Numbered from the stretch's first letter, positions 1-7,604 are shown. The stretch is 9,887 bases of DNA from Sulfurospirillum sp. UBA6810 (GCA_002469305.1 DKEY01000039.1:1-9887); one strand, 5' to 3'. Numbers and translations: made by a program. Notes: generated by a model not told the origin, from the letters alone.

Positions 1-1005
1 ATAGGAAAAAGTGGTCTTCGTGTAACTCCCATATGTTTGGGAACGATGACGTTTGGTGCGCAAGCTGATAAAAAAGAGTCTTTTGCTATCATGGATAAGG
101 CGTATGAGCGTGGTATCAACTTTTTCGATACAGCAGAACTCTACCCTGTTCCTCCCTCAGCACACTACGCTGGACTTACTGAGGAGATAGTAGGTGAGTG
201 GTTACAAACAAAACAAAGAGATTCTATCATCCTCGCTTCAAAAGTTGCAGGAGCGGCAAATGGCTGGTTCGTACCACCTATCCGTCATGGGCTTACTGCA
301 ATAGACAGATTTCATATCACTAAAGCACTTGATGGAACACTGAAAAGATTAAAAACTGACTACATCGACCTTTACCAAGTGCATTGGCCAGATATGAGTG
401 TTCCTATCGAAGAGAGTTTAGAAGTGCTTGATGGCTTTGTAAGAGCTGGAAAGATACGCTATATAGGAACTTCAAACGATAGTGCTTATGGACTTACAAA
501 AGCAAATGAAGTAGCAAAGTTTAAAAACTATAAACGCTTTGAATCTATACAAAACAACTTTTCCATGCTCAACCGTAGATTTTTAGATGAGTTGGCAACT
601 GTTTGTAAAAAAGAGTCTATCTCACTGCTTCCTTACTCTCCACTTGCTGGTGGAGTGCTTACTGGAAAGTACAACCAAAAGTTTTTACCACAAAATGCCC
701 GTTTTGCAAAATACATCAACTCAGACAATCCTCGTATCCAAGCCCAAGCAAAAAGATTTGTCAATGATAAAACACTCGCTTCAGTTGAAAAGTATTTGGA
801 AATTGCCAAAAAATACGACGTTAGCCTTACCACTTTAGCAACTGCTTGGAGTATGAAGTTTGACTTTATCGCTTCAACTATCATAGGAGCAACGACTAGC
901 GGACAGCTTGATGATACCTTAGCCGCACTTGATTATAAGATAAGTGATGAGTTAAACCAAGAGTTAGATGCCATACATCAAGATATCCTCTATCCGATGG
1001 GTTAA
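1..1005 (+). CDS. Aldo/keto reductase, Tas-like (5' end cut by window edge)
   Basis: This is an NAD(P)H-dependent oxidoreductase of the aldo/keto reductase superfamily, a cytosolic TIM-barrel enzyme that reduces carbonyl groups; the substrate is not predictable. The frame is open from base 1 and its first residues (IGKSGLRVTPICLGTMTFG) are the usual first strand of the family, so only about five or six N-terminal codons lie outside the window. The TTG at 37 is not the start. Of the 334 visible residues, the catalytic tetrad is D43 (FFDTAELY), Y48, K81 (ILASK) and H128 (YQVHWP). The DTAELYPVPP and GLTEEIVGEWL stretches resemble E. coli Tas (346 aa), so the gene looks full length and intact. 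The stop codon at 1003-1005 lies one base before the next gene, so the two are probably co-transcribed. The AKR call is firm; the Tas subgroup is likely. Confidence 0.93.
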   Translation: MGKSGLRVTPICLGTMTFGAQADKKESFAIMDKAYERGINFFDTAELYPVPPSAHYAGLTEEIVGEWLQTKQRDSIILASKVAGAANGWFVPPIRHGLTAIDRFHITKALDGTLKRLKTDYIDLYQVHWPDMSVPIEESLEVLDGFVRAGKIRYIGTSNDSAYGLTKANEVAKFKNYKRFESIQNNFSMLNRRFLDELATVCKKESISLLPYSPLAGGVLTGKYNQKFLPQNARFAKYINSDNPRIQAQAKRFVNDKTLASVEKYLEIAKKYDVSLTTLATAWSMKFDFIASTIIGATTSGQLDDTLAALDYKISDELNQELDAIHQDILYPMG

Positions 1006-1006
1006 A

Positions 1007-1402
1007 ATGAGAAGTATCAATGACCAGTGTCCTTGTGGAAGTGGATTCAAGTATAAAAAATGCTGCAAGCTTTTCCATGAGGGAAAACTCCCTAAAAATG
1101 CCCTAGAGCTCATGAAGTCACGTTACAGTGCTTATGCTTATGAACAAGTGGGATATATCGTAAAGACTACATGTAAGATTGAAGAAGATATGCAAAGCTT
1201 TAAAGCTGAGATTGCTCAATTTGCAAAATATACAAACTTTGAAAAACTGAGTATCAAAGAGTTTATAGATGGCGAAGATGAAGCCTATGTCACTTTTCAT
1301 GCAAAATTATCAGCCGATGGCAAAGAGATCTCTTTTAGTGAAAAAAGTAGATTTGTTAAAAAAGAGGGAAAATGGTGCTATGAAAGTGGTGAAGTTTTCT
1401 AA
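1007..1402 (+). CDS. YchJ/UPF0225 family protein with N-terminal SEC-C zinc motif
   Basis: This is a 131-residue cytosolic protein of the YchJ (UPF0225) family; its biochemical role is not established. The N-terminus carries a SEC-C metal-binding motif, CPCGSGFKYKKCC, with C8, C10, C19 and C20 as presumed zinc ligands. The rest (about 30-131) matches the NTF2-like YchJ middle domain: LMKSRYSAYAY, a conserved-looking IVKTT segment, and the closing SRFVKKEGKWCYESG. E. coli YchJ is longer and has a second C-terminal SEC-C motif; that motif is absent here, so this is the one-motif form. I chose the ATG at 1007 because it places the SEC-C motif at the N-terminus and follows the upstream stop by one base. 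An in-frame ATG at 968 lies inside the reductase gene and would add 13 residues unlike the family. There is no strong Shine-Dalgarno, which suggests translational coupling. The 3' end overlaps the convergent gene by 4 bases. Confidence 0.88.
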   Translation: MRSINDQCPCGSGFKYKKCCKLFHEGKLPKNALELMKSRYSAYAYEQVGYIVKTTCKIEEDMQSFKAEIAQFAKYTNFEKLSIKEFIDGEDEAYVTFHAKLSADGKEISFSEKSRFVKKEGKWCYESGEVF

Positions 1403-1423
1403 ACTCTTATAGACCAGTTTTCC
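1358..1423 (-). terminator. Possible minus-strand intrinsic terminator across convergent stop codons
   Basis: An imperfect inverted repeat pairs 1367-1376 (GGAAAATGGT) with 1413-1423 (ACCAGTTTTCC). It extends inward with CTAT at 1378-1381 against ATAG at 1409-1412. Each side has one bulged base, giving about 14 paired bases around a 27-base loop. Read on the minus strand, the stem is followed by CTC and then a run of six T (1358-1363 on the plus strand are A), as expected for a terminator of the GGDEF-EAL/112-aa transcription unit. On the plus strand no T-run follows. The large loop and bulges keep confidence modest. The element sits mostly inside coding sequence of the ychJ-like gene. Confidence 0.4.
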
Positions 1424-1737
1424 AATCTAAAGATATCAGGTGTTGCACTCACTTTTGAAAAACCAGCATTTGTCAGATAGACAAGTCTTCCCTGTGATAA
1501 ACACACAACAAATCTCTCTTCAAAAACAGCGTAGCACTTAGCTCCAAGATAGACAAAAAGCTCATCAAAAGAGCTTGGAGTTTTATACGATGCATCTGTT
1601 ATATTGCAAGAGATTGTATCTTTTAAAACTTCTATGAACTCTTCATTGGAAGCAACCCATGAGGGTACTGACCAACTCTGCTCACCATAAGAGTAAGAGT
1701 CAAAAAGCTCAGAGGTTTTAAGTGTAACTCTTTTCAT
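1399..1737 (-). CDS. Hypothetical protein, 112 aa, coupled to the GGDEF-EAL gene
   Basis: I do not recognise this 112-residue protein. It has no signal peptide, membrane segment or known motif; it is mixed alpha/beta in character with aromatic residues near the N-terminus (SYSYGEQSWSVPSW) and three scattered cysteines (44, 68, 79) that form no CxxC pair. Its ATG (1735-1737) directly abuts the TAG stop (1738-1740) of the upstream GGDEF-EAL gene, giving TAGATG with a purine-rich AAAAGAGA just before it. That arrangement points to translational coupling and co-transcription, and is the main evidence that the frame is real. The 3' end overlaps the convergent ychJ-like gene by 4 bases. By association it may be an accessory to c-di-GMP signalling, but nothing in the protein itself shows this. 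Confidence 0.72.
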   Translation of the reverse strand: MKRVTLKTSELFDSYSYGEQSWSVPSWVASNEEFIEVLKDTISCNITDASYKTPSSFDELFVYLGAKCYAVFEERFVVCLSQGRLVYLTNAGFSKVSATPDIFRLENWSIRV

Positions 1738-4700
1738 CTATCTCTTTTCTAACCACGCTACAAGATGTTCAAATGTCATAGGTTTTGCATAGAGATAGCC
1801 TTGTCCCTCTTCACAGTTGTTATCGGTTAGATACTTTTCTTGCTCTTTTGTCTCTATACCCTCAGCTAGAGTTGTCATCTTCATGTTCTCTGAGAGAGTG
1901 ATGATAGAGTTTGCTACGGCACAAGCATCTTCTTGCTCAGGCAAATCGCGTACAAAAGACATATCTATTTTGAGTTTATCTATCGGCAGTTTTCTTAGAT
2001 ATGACAAAGAAGAGTACCCCGTACCAAAGTCATCTATCGCTATCTTTACTCCGAGTGTTTTGATACTATTTAAAAGTTCTATCCATCTTTGTGGATCATA
2101 CATGATGACAGATTCTGTTATCTCTAACTCTATCTTTGTTGGCTCTATCCTTGTCTCTTCGATAATTTCATGGAGTTTAGATAAAAAGTCGCTATGTTCT
2201 ATCTGGATACCTGAGACATTGATAGAAACTTTTCCATCAAATCCATGCTTTTGTTTTAATTCGATGATATCCATACAAGCTTTTTTGAGGACATATTCTC
2301 CTATCTGAATTATCATTTTATTGTCTTCTGAAAACTTGATAAACTCTGAAGGTGGCAAAACACCCCTTTGTGGATGATTCCATCTTACAAGAGCTTCAAC
2401 ACCTATCACTGATTTTGTTTTGAGATTTATCTGTGGTTGGTAATAGACTAAAAACTGCTCTTCTGTGATAGCATCTTTTAGAGAATTTTCTATGTCTATG
2501 ACAGCAAATGAAGCTAAAGACATCTCTTTGGTAAAAAATCTATATGTATTTTTACCCGCATCTTTTGCTTTATACATAGCTGTATCTGCATTTTTTATAA
2601 GCTCTTCCGCAGACTCTCCATGTTGAGGAAACATACTTATACCGATACTTCCTGAGATAAAAAACTTTTGATTTTTACTCACAAATGGTTCTATAAAACA
2701 TAGTTGTACTTTTTTGATTATCTCTTCTACTTCTACAACATCTTTCAAATGCTCTAGCAAAAGTATAAATTCATCTCCACCGATGCGAGAGAGCGTATCA
2801 GTAACACGTAAAGAGGACTTGATGCGTTTTGCACACTGTTTTAAAACTTCATCTCCATAGGTATGCCCATAACTGTCATTTATCTTTTTAAAATTATCCA
2901 AATCTATAAAACAAACAGCCACCATAGAGCCTGTTCTTTGAGAGTTCTCAACAGCATGAGTTATCCTATCGTTGAGGAGTACTCTGTTTGGAAGATTTGT
3001 TAAAGTATCGTGATGGGCTAAAAACTCAAGTTTACGCTCTGACTCTTTTATCTTGGTGATATCACTAAAAACTGAGATATAATTGAGATGATTTCCATCT
3101 TTGTCTAAAACAACATTGGCATTAAATAAGGATGGATAAATCTCACCATTTTTTCGTTTGTGCCTAATCTCTCCACTCCAGTACCCATGCTTTGTAATAT
3201 AAGCTAAAATATTGTCAACTTCGATGCTTCCTTTTGGGTCATGGTATATGAAAGTAGAAGTTTTCCCAAGCGCTTCTTCTTTTTCATAGCCTGTTATTTT
3301 TGAAAAAGAGGAATTGACCGCTATGATTTTCATAGTAGTATCGCATACCATCACAGCTTCACTGGTATTTTCAAAGACTTCTTCCCATAATTTTAGTTTA
3401 TCTTGGGCATTTTTTTGTTCAGTTAAATCTCTTGCAGAAACGACAAAATACTCTATCTCTTTTTTCTCTTCTATGTAAGGGAAGTATTGTACTTGTAAAA
3501 AACGTTTTCCTCTTGGAAAATCTACCCAGCGTTCCATCGTAAAAGACTCGCCACTCAAAGCTCTGTCGTTATAAGGTTTAACATTTGCTTCAAAATCTTC
3601 TTTTCCAAAAACTTCTTCAGCACTATGCCCTATGAGTTCTTCTTTGCTTTTTTCAAAATACTTTAAGTAAGTTTCATTGACTGCAAGATATTTATAATTT
3701 TTATCCATAAGGGATAAAAAATCCCCTGATGTTGATACTATAAGTTTATATTTTTTGAGATAATCTTCAAGGTTTATTTTATCTTCTAGCATTTGATTAG
3801 CATATAAGGCCATATCTTCAAATTCACTAAATTTTATATCTTCTGTCTCTATTTTTTTACCATAATTTACAAGATTTCTAAAAAAGTCTATGAAGATTAA
3901 AAAATCATTTTTGATTTTACTATTGACTTTGTTTATAAAGAAAAAGAAAATCCAAAATATCACAAAAGCAAAAATAAAAACTTTTCCAAGTATCTCTAAA
4001 AACTCATCTACCATCTTTTGGCTTTTTGTTGCTATCTCCTGTTCTATACCATCAACATACAAACCTGCTCCTACGTACCACTGCCACTCAGGGATGCCTT
4101 GTACATAGCTTACTTTTAGTGAATTTCTTTCATCTTTGAGTGAGGGCATAACATACTCTACAAATCCTCCACCCTCTTGTGCTTTTTTTATCAACTCTTG
4201 TACTAAATAAAGTCCATTTTTATCTTGAACATTGAACATGTTTTTTCCCTTGGCTGGGTAAGACAGAGCTAGTCCATCAAACTGTCCGATAAAGATATAA
4301 TTTTCCCCTGCACTATCTATCTTCATCTGTTCTATATTGGAGAGTATCTCTTCTTGTACATTGTTTGTTAAATCATCTATATACAAACCTGTACCAATTA
4401 TCCAACCATATGGCTCAAACAACTTGATATATGCGATTTTTTCTACTTCCTTAGTGCCATTGTTTGGTTTTAACCACTGATAATTATAAAATCCCTCTTT
4501 TTTCTTTTTAACTACTTCTATCATCTCTTGGATGACATATACACCCACAGCATTTTGTAATCCAAGTAAATTCTTTCCCTCTAACTCTTTTTTTTCATCA
4601 AATAAAATTTCGGTTCCATCAATACTTGTTATAAAGTAGTAGCCATTATTTGGAAATCTAACCTTTCTAAGTGCTGTGATAAAGAGCTCTTTTATCTCTT

Positions 4701-5025
4701 GTTCACTCTTTGTATCTTTATACTTTTCATATAAATTACGCAGCATCAAATGCTCTTTATTGGCTCTGCGTTTTAGCATCTCTTTTTTTAAATTTTCAAA
4801 GTTCTTTTTGCTGATATTTATCAAGCTTATATAGTGTTCAACTTCCCATTTAAGTGTCTCTTTGACTTTTGCAACATGCTCTTTTCTCATATGCGTTGTT
4901 TCACTCACGTACTTTTCATAGTCAGTAACAAATAAAATAATCACAAAAGAAACAGTAATTAACATAAATAAAAGAATAGTGTAAAAAGCAAGAGATGAGA
5001 ATAGACTAGATTTGTTTTTTTGCAT
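1738..5025 (-). CDS. Membrane sensor GGDEF-EAL protein (Cache-Cache-PAS-PAS-GGDEF-EAL)
   Basis: This is a bifunctional c-di-GMP enzyme at the inner membrane. Numbering is from the ATG at 5025 (1095 aa): TM1 about 12-34; periplasmic double Cache_2-type sensor about 45-340 with two repeats (FEPYGWIIGTGLYID near 203, WQWYVGAGLYVD near 314); TM2 about 345-365; PAS about 426-541; PAS about 544-661; GGDEF about 663-831; EAL about 839-1091. The cyclase motif GGDEF (749-753) is intact, and so is the product-inhibition I-site RxxD (R740-D743). The phosphodiesterase residues are also present: E877 of EAL, N936, E968, D998-D999 (DDFGTGYSS), K1019 and E1055. Both activities are therefore plausible; which dominates cannot be read from sequence. 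An in-frame TTG at 5037 would add four residues, but a GGA lies 7 bases before the ATG and nothing comparable precedes the TTG. The 112-aa gene follows directly. It is transcribed divergently from the methyltransferase. Confidence 0.95.
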   Translation of the reverse strand: MQKNKSSLFSSLAFYTILLFMLITVSFVIILFVTDYEKYVSETTHMRKEHVAKVKETLKWEVEHYISLINISKKNFENLKKEMLKRRANKEHLMLRNLYEKYKDTKSEQEIKELFITALRKVRFPNNGYYFITSIDGTEILFDEKKELEGKNLLGLQNAVGVYVIQEMIEVVKKKKEGFYNYQWLKPNNGTKEVEKIAYIKLFEPYGWIIGTGLYIDDLTNNVQEEILSNIEQMKIDSAGENYIFIGQFDGLALSYPAKGKNMFNVQDKNGLYLVQELIKKAQEGGGFVEYVMPSLKDERNSLKVSYVQGIPEWQWYVGAGLYVDGIEQEIATKSQKMVDEFLEILGKVFIFAFVIFWIFFFFINKVNSKIKNDFLIFIDFFRNLVNYGKKIETEDIKFSEFEDMALYANQMLEDKINLEDYLKKYKLIVSTSGDFLSLMDKNYKYLAVNETYLKYFEKSKEELIGHSAEEVFGKEDFEANVKPYNDRALSGESFTMERWVDFPRGKRFLQVQYFPYIEEKKEIEYFVVSARDLTEQKNAQDKLKLWEEVFENTSEAVMVCDTTMKIIAVNSSFSKITGYEKEEALGKTSTFIYHDPKGSIEVDNILAYITKHGYWSGEIRHKRKNGEIYPSLFNANVVLDKDGNHLNYISVFSDITKIKESERKLEFLAHHDTLTNLPNRVLLNDRITHAVENSQRTGSMVAVCFIDLDNFKKINDSYGHTYGDEVLKQCAKRIKSSLRVTDTLSRIGGDEFILLLEHLKDVVEVEEIIKKVQLCFIEPFVSKNQKFFISGSIGISMFPQHGESAEELIKNADTAMYKAKDAGKNTYRFFTKEMSLASFAVIDIENSLKDAITEEQFLVYYQPQINLKTKSVIGVEALVRWNHPQRGVLPPSEFIKFSEDNKMIIQIGEYVLKKACMDIIELKQKHGFDGKVSINVSGIQIEHSDFLSKLHEIIEETRIEPTKIELEITESVIMYDPQRWIELLNSIKTLGVKIAIDDFGTGYSSLSYLRKLPIDKLKIDMSFVRDLPEQEDACAVANSIITLSENMKMTTLAEGIETKEQEKYLTDNNCEEGQGYLYAKPMTFEHLVAWLEKR

Positions 5026-5063
5026 ACACTTATCCAAGGAGTAAATATTGGTAAATATACTAT

Positions 5064-5079
5064 ATTAATTTTGATTAAT
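5064..5079. repeat. ATTAAT-N4-ATTAAT repeat in divergent promoter region
   Basis: Two copies of the self-complementary hexamer ATTAAT (5064-5069 and 5074-5079) start 10 bases apart, about one helical turn, so they read as both direct and inverted repeat. They lie at the predicted transcription start of the GGDEF-EAL gene and just upstream of the methyltransferase gene. The form suits an operator, but the bases are all A/T apart from one G in the spacer, in an AT-rich genome, so chance is a real possibility. Confidence 0.3.
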
Positions 5080-5084
5080 GTAAG

Positions 5085-5090
5085 ATTATA
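5085..5090 (-). promoter_or_regulatory. Probable -10 box for the GGDEF-EAL gene
   Basis: A perfect TATAAT on the minus strand, preceded by AGC, lies about 60 bases upstream of the chosen ATG at 5025. This would give a leader of roughly 50 bases. No -35 is evident, which is usual for sigma-70 promoters in Campylobacterota. Confidence 0.5.
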
Positions 5091-5092
5091 GC

Positions 5093-5108
5093 TACGATAT
5101 TTTAAAGG
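5093..5108 (+). promoter_or_regulatory. Candidate -10 box and ribosome binding site of the methyltransferase gene
   Basis: TACGAT at 5093-5098, preceded by GC, resembles the -10 box ahead of the gene at 8981, and TTGATT at 5071-5076 sits 16 bases upstream of it. AAAGG at 5104-5108 is 6 bases from the ATG at 5115 and is a good Shine-Dalgarno. If this -10 is used, the transcript would start almost at the ribosome site, giving a very short leader. The ribosome site is firmer than the promoter. Confidence 0.4.
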
Positions 5109-5114
5109 TACAAT

Positions 5115-5849
5115 ATGAGTAAAAAAGAACAGCAATGGGATGAAAAAGCAAAAAATTATAGTAGATACAATCCAGATGACTCAAGATTTGAAGCAAAGCT
5201 ATTGGATAAAATGACGAAAAAAGGCATAGACTTTTCAGCTAAAACTATCATAGATGTAGGTTGTGGTACTGGTGTATATACTCTTCGTTTGGCAAAAGAA
5301 GCAAAAAGCGTGGATGCACTTGATTTTTCGCTCTCTATGCTCGAAGTTTTAGAACATGATGCAAAAGAGTTAGGCCTTGAAAATATCTTTACATGTAAGA
5401 CTTCTTGGAGTGATTATGAGAGTCAAAAAAACTATGATATAGCTTTTTCTACGATGTCTCCTGCCCTTGATAATGACGAAGAATATCAAAAATTTCACGC
5501 CATTGCAAAAACAAAAATCTATCTTGGTTGGGCAGGAGTGAGAGACTCTGATGTACTTGGTGCACTCTTTGATGCTCATGGTAAAAAAAACAGTGCTCCA
5601 AATGGTGCAGCAAAACTAAAAGCTTGGCTACAAAAAAATCATATCTCATACACCGCTGAAGAGATTGAAGAGTTGAAAATCTCTACATGTAGTTGTGCAG
5701 ATGCCCCTAGTAAATACAGATGGCACTTGGAAATGCGAGAGATAGAAGTAGATGAAAAGATTTTGAAAGAGATTTTAGAAAAGTTTTGTAAAGATGACAT
5801 TGTCACAGAAAGAACTCTAAATAAAATGAATCTTATAATTTGGAACTGA
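5115..5849 (+). CDS. Class I SAM-dependent methyltransferase
   Basis: This is a soluble 244-residue methyltransferase with a Rossmann-type fold; the substrate is unknown. Motif I is DVGCGTG (47-53), which binds S-adenosylmethionine. The acidic residue at the end of strand 2 is D70 (ALDFS), which should hold the ribose. A motif-IV-like segment follows (YDIAFSTMSPALDN, 107-120) where small-molecule enzymes often have a catalytic or substrate-gating loop. The C-terminal half (about 135-244) carries a TCSCADAP stretch with C192 and C194, and no recognisable accessory domain. The length is normal for a stand-alone small-molecule methyltransferase (Methyltransf_11/25-like). The gene is monocistronic: it has its own ribosome site at 5104 and a terminator just after the stop, and it lies between two genes on the opposite strand, so context gives no clue to its target. 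Confidence 0.9.
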   Translation: MSKKEQQWDEKAKNYSRYNPDDSRFEAKLLDKMTKKGIDFSAKTIIDVGCGTGVYTLRLAKEAKSVDALDFSLSMLEVLEHDAKELGLENIFTCKTSWSDYESQKNYDIAFSTMSPALDNDEEYQKFHAIAKTKIYLGWAGVRDSDVLGALFDAHGKKNSAPNGAAKLKAWLQKNHISYTAEEIEELKISTCSCADAPSKYRWHLEMREIEVDEKILKEILEKFCKDDIVTERTLNKMNLIIWN

Positions 5850-5854
5850 TACAA

Positions 5855-5896
5855 GAGGGAAAAAAGAAAAAGATCTCTTTTCCCTTCCTTTTTTTT
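5855..5896 (+). terminator. Rho-independent terminator after the methyltransferase gene
   Basis: GGGAAAAAAGA at 5857-5867 pairs with TCTCTTTTCCC at 5874-5884. The stem is 11 positions with one A-C mismatch, the loop is 6 bases, and an outer A-T plus a G-T pair are possible. It is followed by CC and eight T at 5889-5896. The T-run orientation fits termination of the plus-strand methyltransferase transcript. The hairpin also lies directly downstream of the convergent chemoreceptor stop (5899-5901), but on that strand no T-run follows the stem, so it would be weaker in that direction. Confidence 0.8.
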
Positions 5897-5898
5897 AC

Positions 5899-7590
5899 TC
5901 AGGTTCTAAATTCTGTTAGTTTGTTGTTCAGTGTTTCTGTCATCTTATTGAGATGTTCTGCTGCACTTGCTATCTCTTCTACATTTCTTGCATTTTGAGT
6001 TGCTATGTTGTTGATATCACCAACTCCTGTGATAATCGCTCCTATATCATCTCCTGTATGGATAAAGCTATTGACCGTTTTATCTGCCATGTTGGTAGCA
6101 TTTCCCATAACTTTTGAGAGTTCATTTATCTTTACTTCAACACTTGTCGCTGTATGACTTAACTCTTCAACTTTTTTAGAGTTTGATGTCATCTGCTCAC
6201 TTGATTCTATGATAGATTGTACGATGACATTGATAGTTGAATTTATCTCTATGAGAGATTTTTGTGTTCTCTCAGCGAGTTTTCGCACCTCATCAGCAAC
6301 AACAGCGAACCCTCTTCCATGCTCACCTGCCCTTGCCGCTTCTATGGCAGCATTAAGAGCTAGCAGATTTGTCTGATCTGCGATATCTCCAATGACTTGT
6401 AGAACTTCTTTGACTTGTTCTGTATCATAACTTAGTTGTTGAATTTTTCCTGCTAATTCTACTTCCGTAACCGCACTCATCTTTATCTCTTCAGTGAGCC
6501 TTAGTACAGTTTCATTTGCCTCTTTCAAAAATACATTTGCTGATTCTAAATCTGACTTAGATGCCTTTGCTTCATCCATGCTCACACCCATCTCGTCTTT
6601 TAAAACACTTGCTTTTTGTGTCGTTTTATTGACGATTTGAGTTGAGTTTTCAACAAGTTTTCCAACCTCTAAAGCAGTCGTAGATAATTCGTGTGAAATA
6701 GAAGAGTTTTCATTTGAAAGGTTTTTAGCATCAGCTATAAGAAGTCTTACTTTTTCTATAAAGGTATTGATACTCTCACTCGCTTGTGCAACTTCATCTT
6801 TTCCATAAACTTTCAGTTTTTTTGTCAAATCTCCATTGCCACTTGATAAATCTCTTGTCTTTTTTATAAGACTCTCAAGAGGAAGCGTGACACTCTTTTT
6901 TACACTTATATAGATAATAAAAATGCTTAGAGCTATGAGCAGTAAAGAGACCAATACAAAAAACTGTAAATTACTAGCAATCTCTTTTTGACTCTGTTTT
7001 CTTGAAAGTGCCAGTTCTTGTTGTACATTGTCCACATAAACACCAGTACCTAAAAGCCAGCCATATGGTTCAAACGGGATAGAGTAACTAAACTTTGGCT
7101 CATCTTGTTCACTGCCAGCTTTTGGCCACAGATACTCAACTATACCTCCACCTTTTTTAGCGGCACTGATAAGCTCTTGTACTAGCATAAGACCATTTTT
7201 ATCTTTGAGATGACTGAGATTTTGACCTACGAGTGATTTTTTAGGAGGAAGTGCTATACAAACACCATCGTAGTCATAGATAAAAACATAACCACTATCA
7301 TCTTCAAAAAATCTTACTTTATCGATACTTTGCACAAGTGCTGCTTTGATAGCCTCTTCACCTGCACCTTCACTCTTCATACGCTCATAAATCCCCATCA
7401 TCATACCTTTGACGATACGCATTTCATCTTTTAACTCTTGTTTTCTAGCCTCATATGTTTTTTCTTTAGATTGTTCAAGTAAACTCTCAGAACCTTTTTC
7501 CAAACTCTGATATGCAAGTCCTATCAAAGCACTTCCTATAACAACCAAAGCGATAACAGTTAGCAGTATAACCCTCGTAGAAATCTTCAT
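5899..7590 (-). CDS. Methyl-accepting chemotaxis protein with periplasmic Cache domain
   Basis: This inner-membrane chemoreceptor passes ligand signals to CheW/CheA. Numbering is from the ATG at 7590 (563 aa): TM1 about 6-26; a Cache_2-type periplasmic sensor about 30-200 with KVRF near 91, a GYVFIYDYDG strand and FEPYGWLLGTGVYVD near 173; TM2 about 208-229; HAMP about 230-283; then a coiled-coil signalling domain to the C-terminus. The highly conserved kinase-contact hairpin tip spans about 403-442 (IADQTNLLALNAAIEAARAG through ADEVRKLAERT). There is no C-terminal CheR/CheB tether pentapeptide. A TTG at 7596 could add two residues, but it lies in the spacer between a strong AAGGAG (7597-7602) and the ATG, so the ATG is preferred. 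The ligand is unknown; related Cache domains bind small organic acids. The Cache domain resembles both copies in the GGDEF-EAL protein at 1738-5025. No other chemotaxis gene is adjacent. Confidence 0.96.
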   Translation of the reverse strand: MKISTRVILLTVIALVVIGSALIGLAYQSLEKGSESLLEQSKEKTYEARKQELKDEMRIVKGMMMGIYERMKSEGAGEEAIKAALVQSIDKVRFFEDDSGYVFIYDYDGVCIALPPKKSLVGQNLSHLKDKNGLMLVQELISAAKKGGGIVEYLWPKAGSEQDEPKFSYSIPFEPYGWLLGTGVYVDNVQQELALSRKQSQKEIASNLQFFVLVSLLLIALSIFIIYISVKKSVTLPLESLIKKTRDLSSGNGDLTKKLKVYGKDEVAQASESINTFIEKVRLLIADAKNLSNENSSISHELSTTALEVGKLVENSTQIVNKTTQKASVLKDEMGVSMDEAKASKSDLESANVFLKEANETVLRLTEEIKMSAVTEVELAGKIQQLSYDTEQVKEVLQVIGDIADQTNLLALNAAIEAARAGEHGRGFAVVADEVRKLAERTQKSLIEINSTINVIVQSIIESSEQMTSNSKKVEELSHTATSVEVKINELSKVMGNATNMADKTVNSFIHTGDDIGAIITGVGDINNIATQNARNVEEIASAAEHLNKMTETLNNKLTEFRT

Positions 7591-7596
7591 AACCAA

Positions 7597-7604
7597 CTCC
7601 TTTT
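7597..7604 (-). promoter_or_regulatory. Strong ribosome binding site deciding the chemoreceptor start
   Basis: On the minus strand AAAAGGAG is followed by a 6-base spacer (TTGGTT) and the ATG at 7590. This fixes the ATG as the start, because the alternative TTG (7594-7596) is immediately next to the Shine-Dalgarno, too close to be used. Confidence 0.85.

Noticed and set aside
968..1006. Upstream ATG extending the YchJ-like protein by 13 residues inside the reductase gene
   Set aside because: The added residues do not fit the family N-terminus, and the ATG at 1007 gives the usual short lead into the SEC-C motif.
1817..2308. 163-codon open frame on the plus strand
   Set aside because: It is antisense to the EAL domain coding region, has a serine- and isoleucine-rich composition typical of a reverse-strand shadow, and has no ribosome site.
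5026..5037. TTG start adding four residues to the GGDEF-EAL protein
   Set aside because: There is no Shine-Dalgarno before the TTG, while a GGA sits 7 bases ahead of the ATG at 5025.
5370..5854. Three minus-strand open frames of 66-71 codons
   Set aside because: All lie opposite the intact methyltransferase gene and have no recognisable content.
7591..7596. TTG start adding two residues to the chemoreceptor
   Set aside because: It lies within the spacer between a strong AAGGAG and the ATG, so it cannot be the start served by that site.
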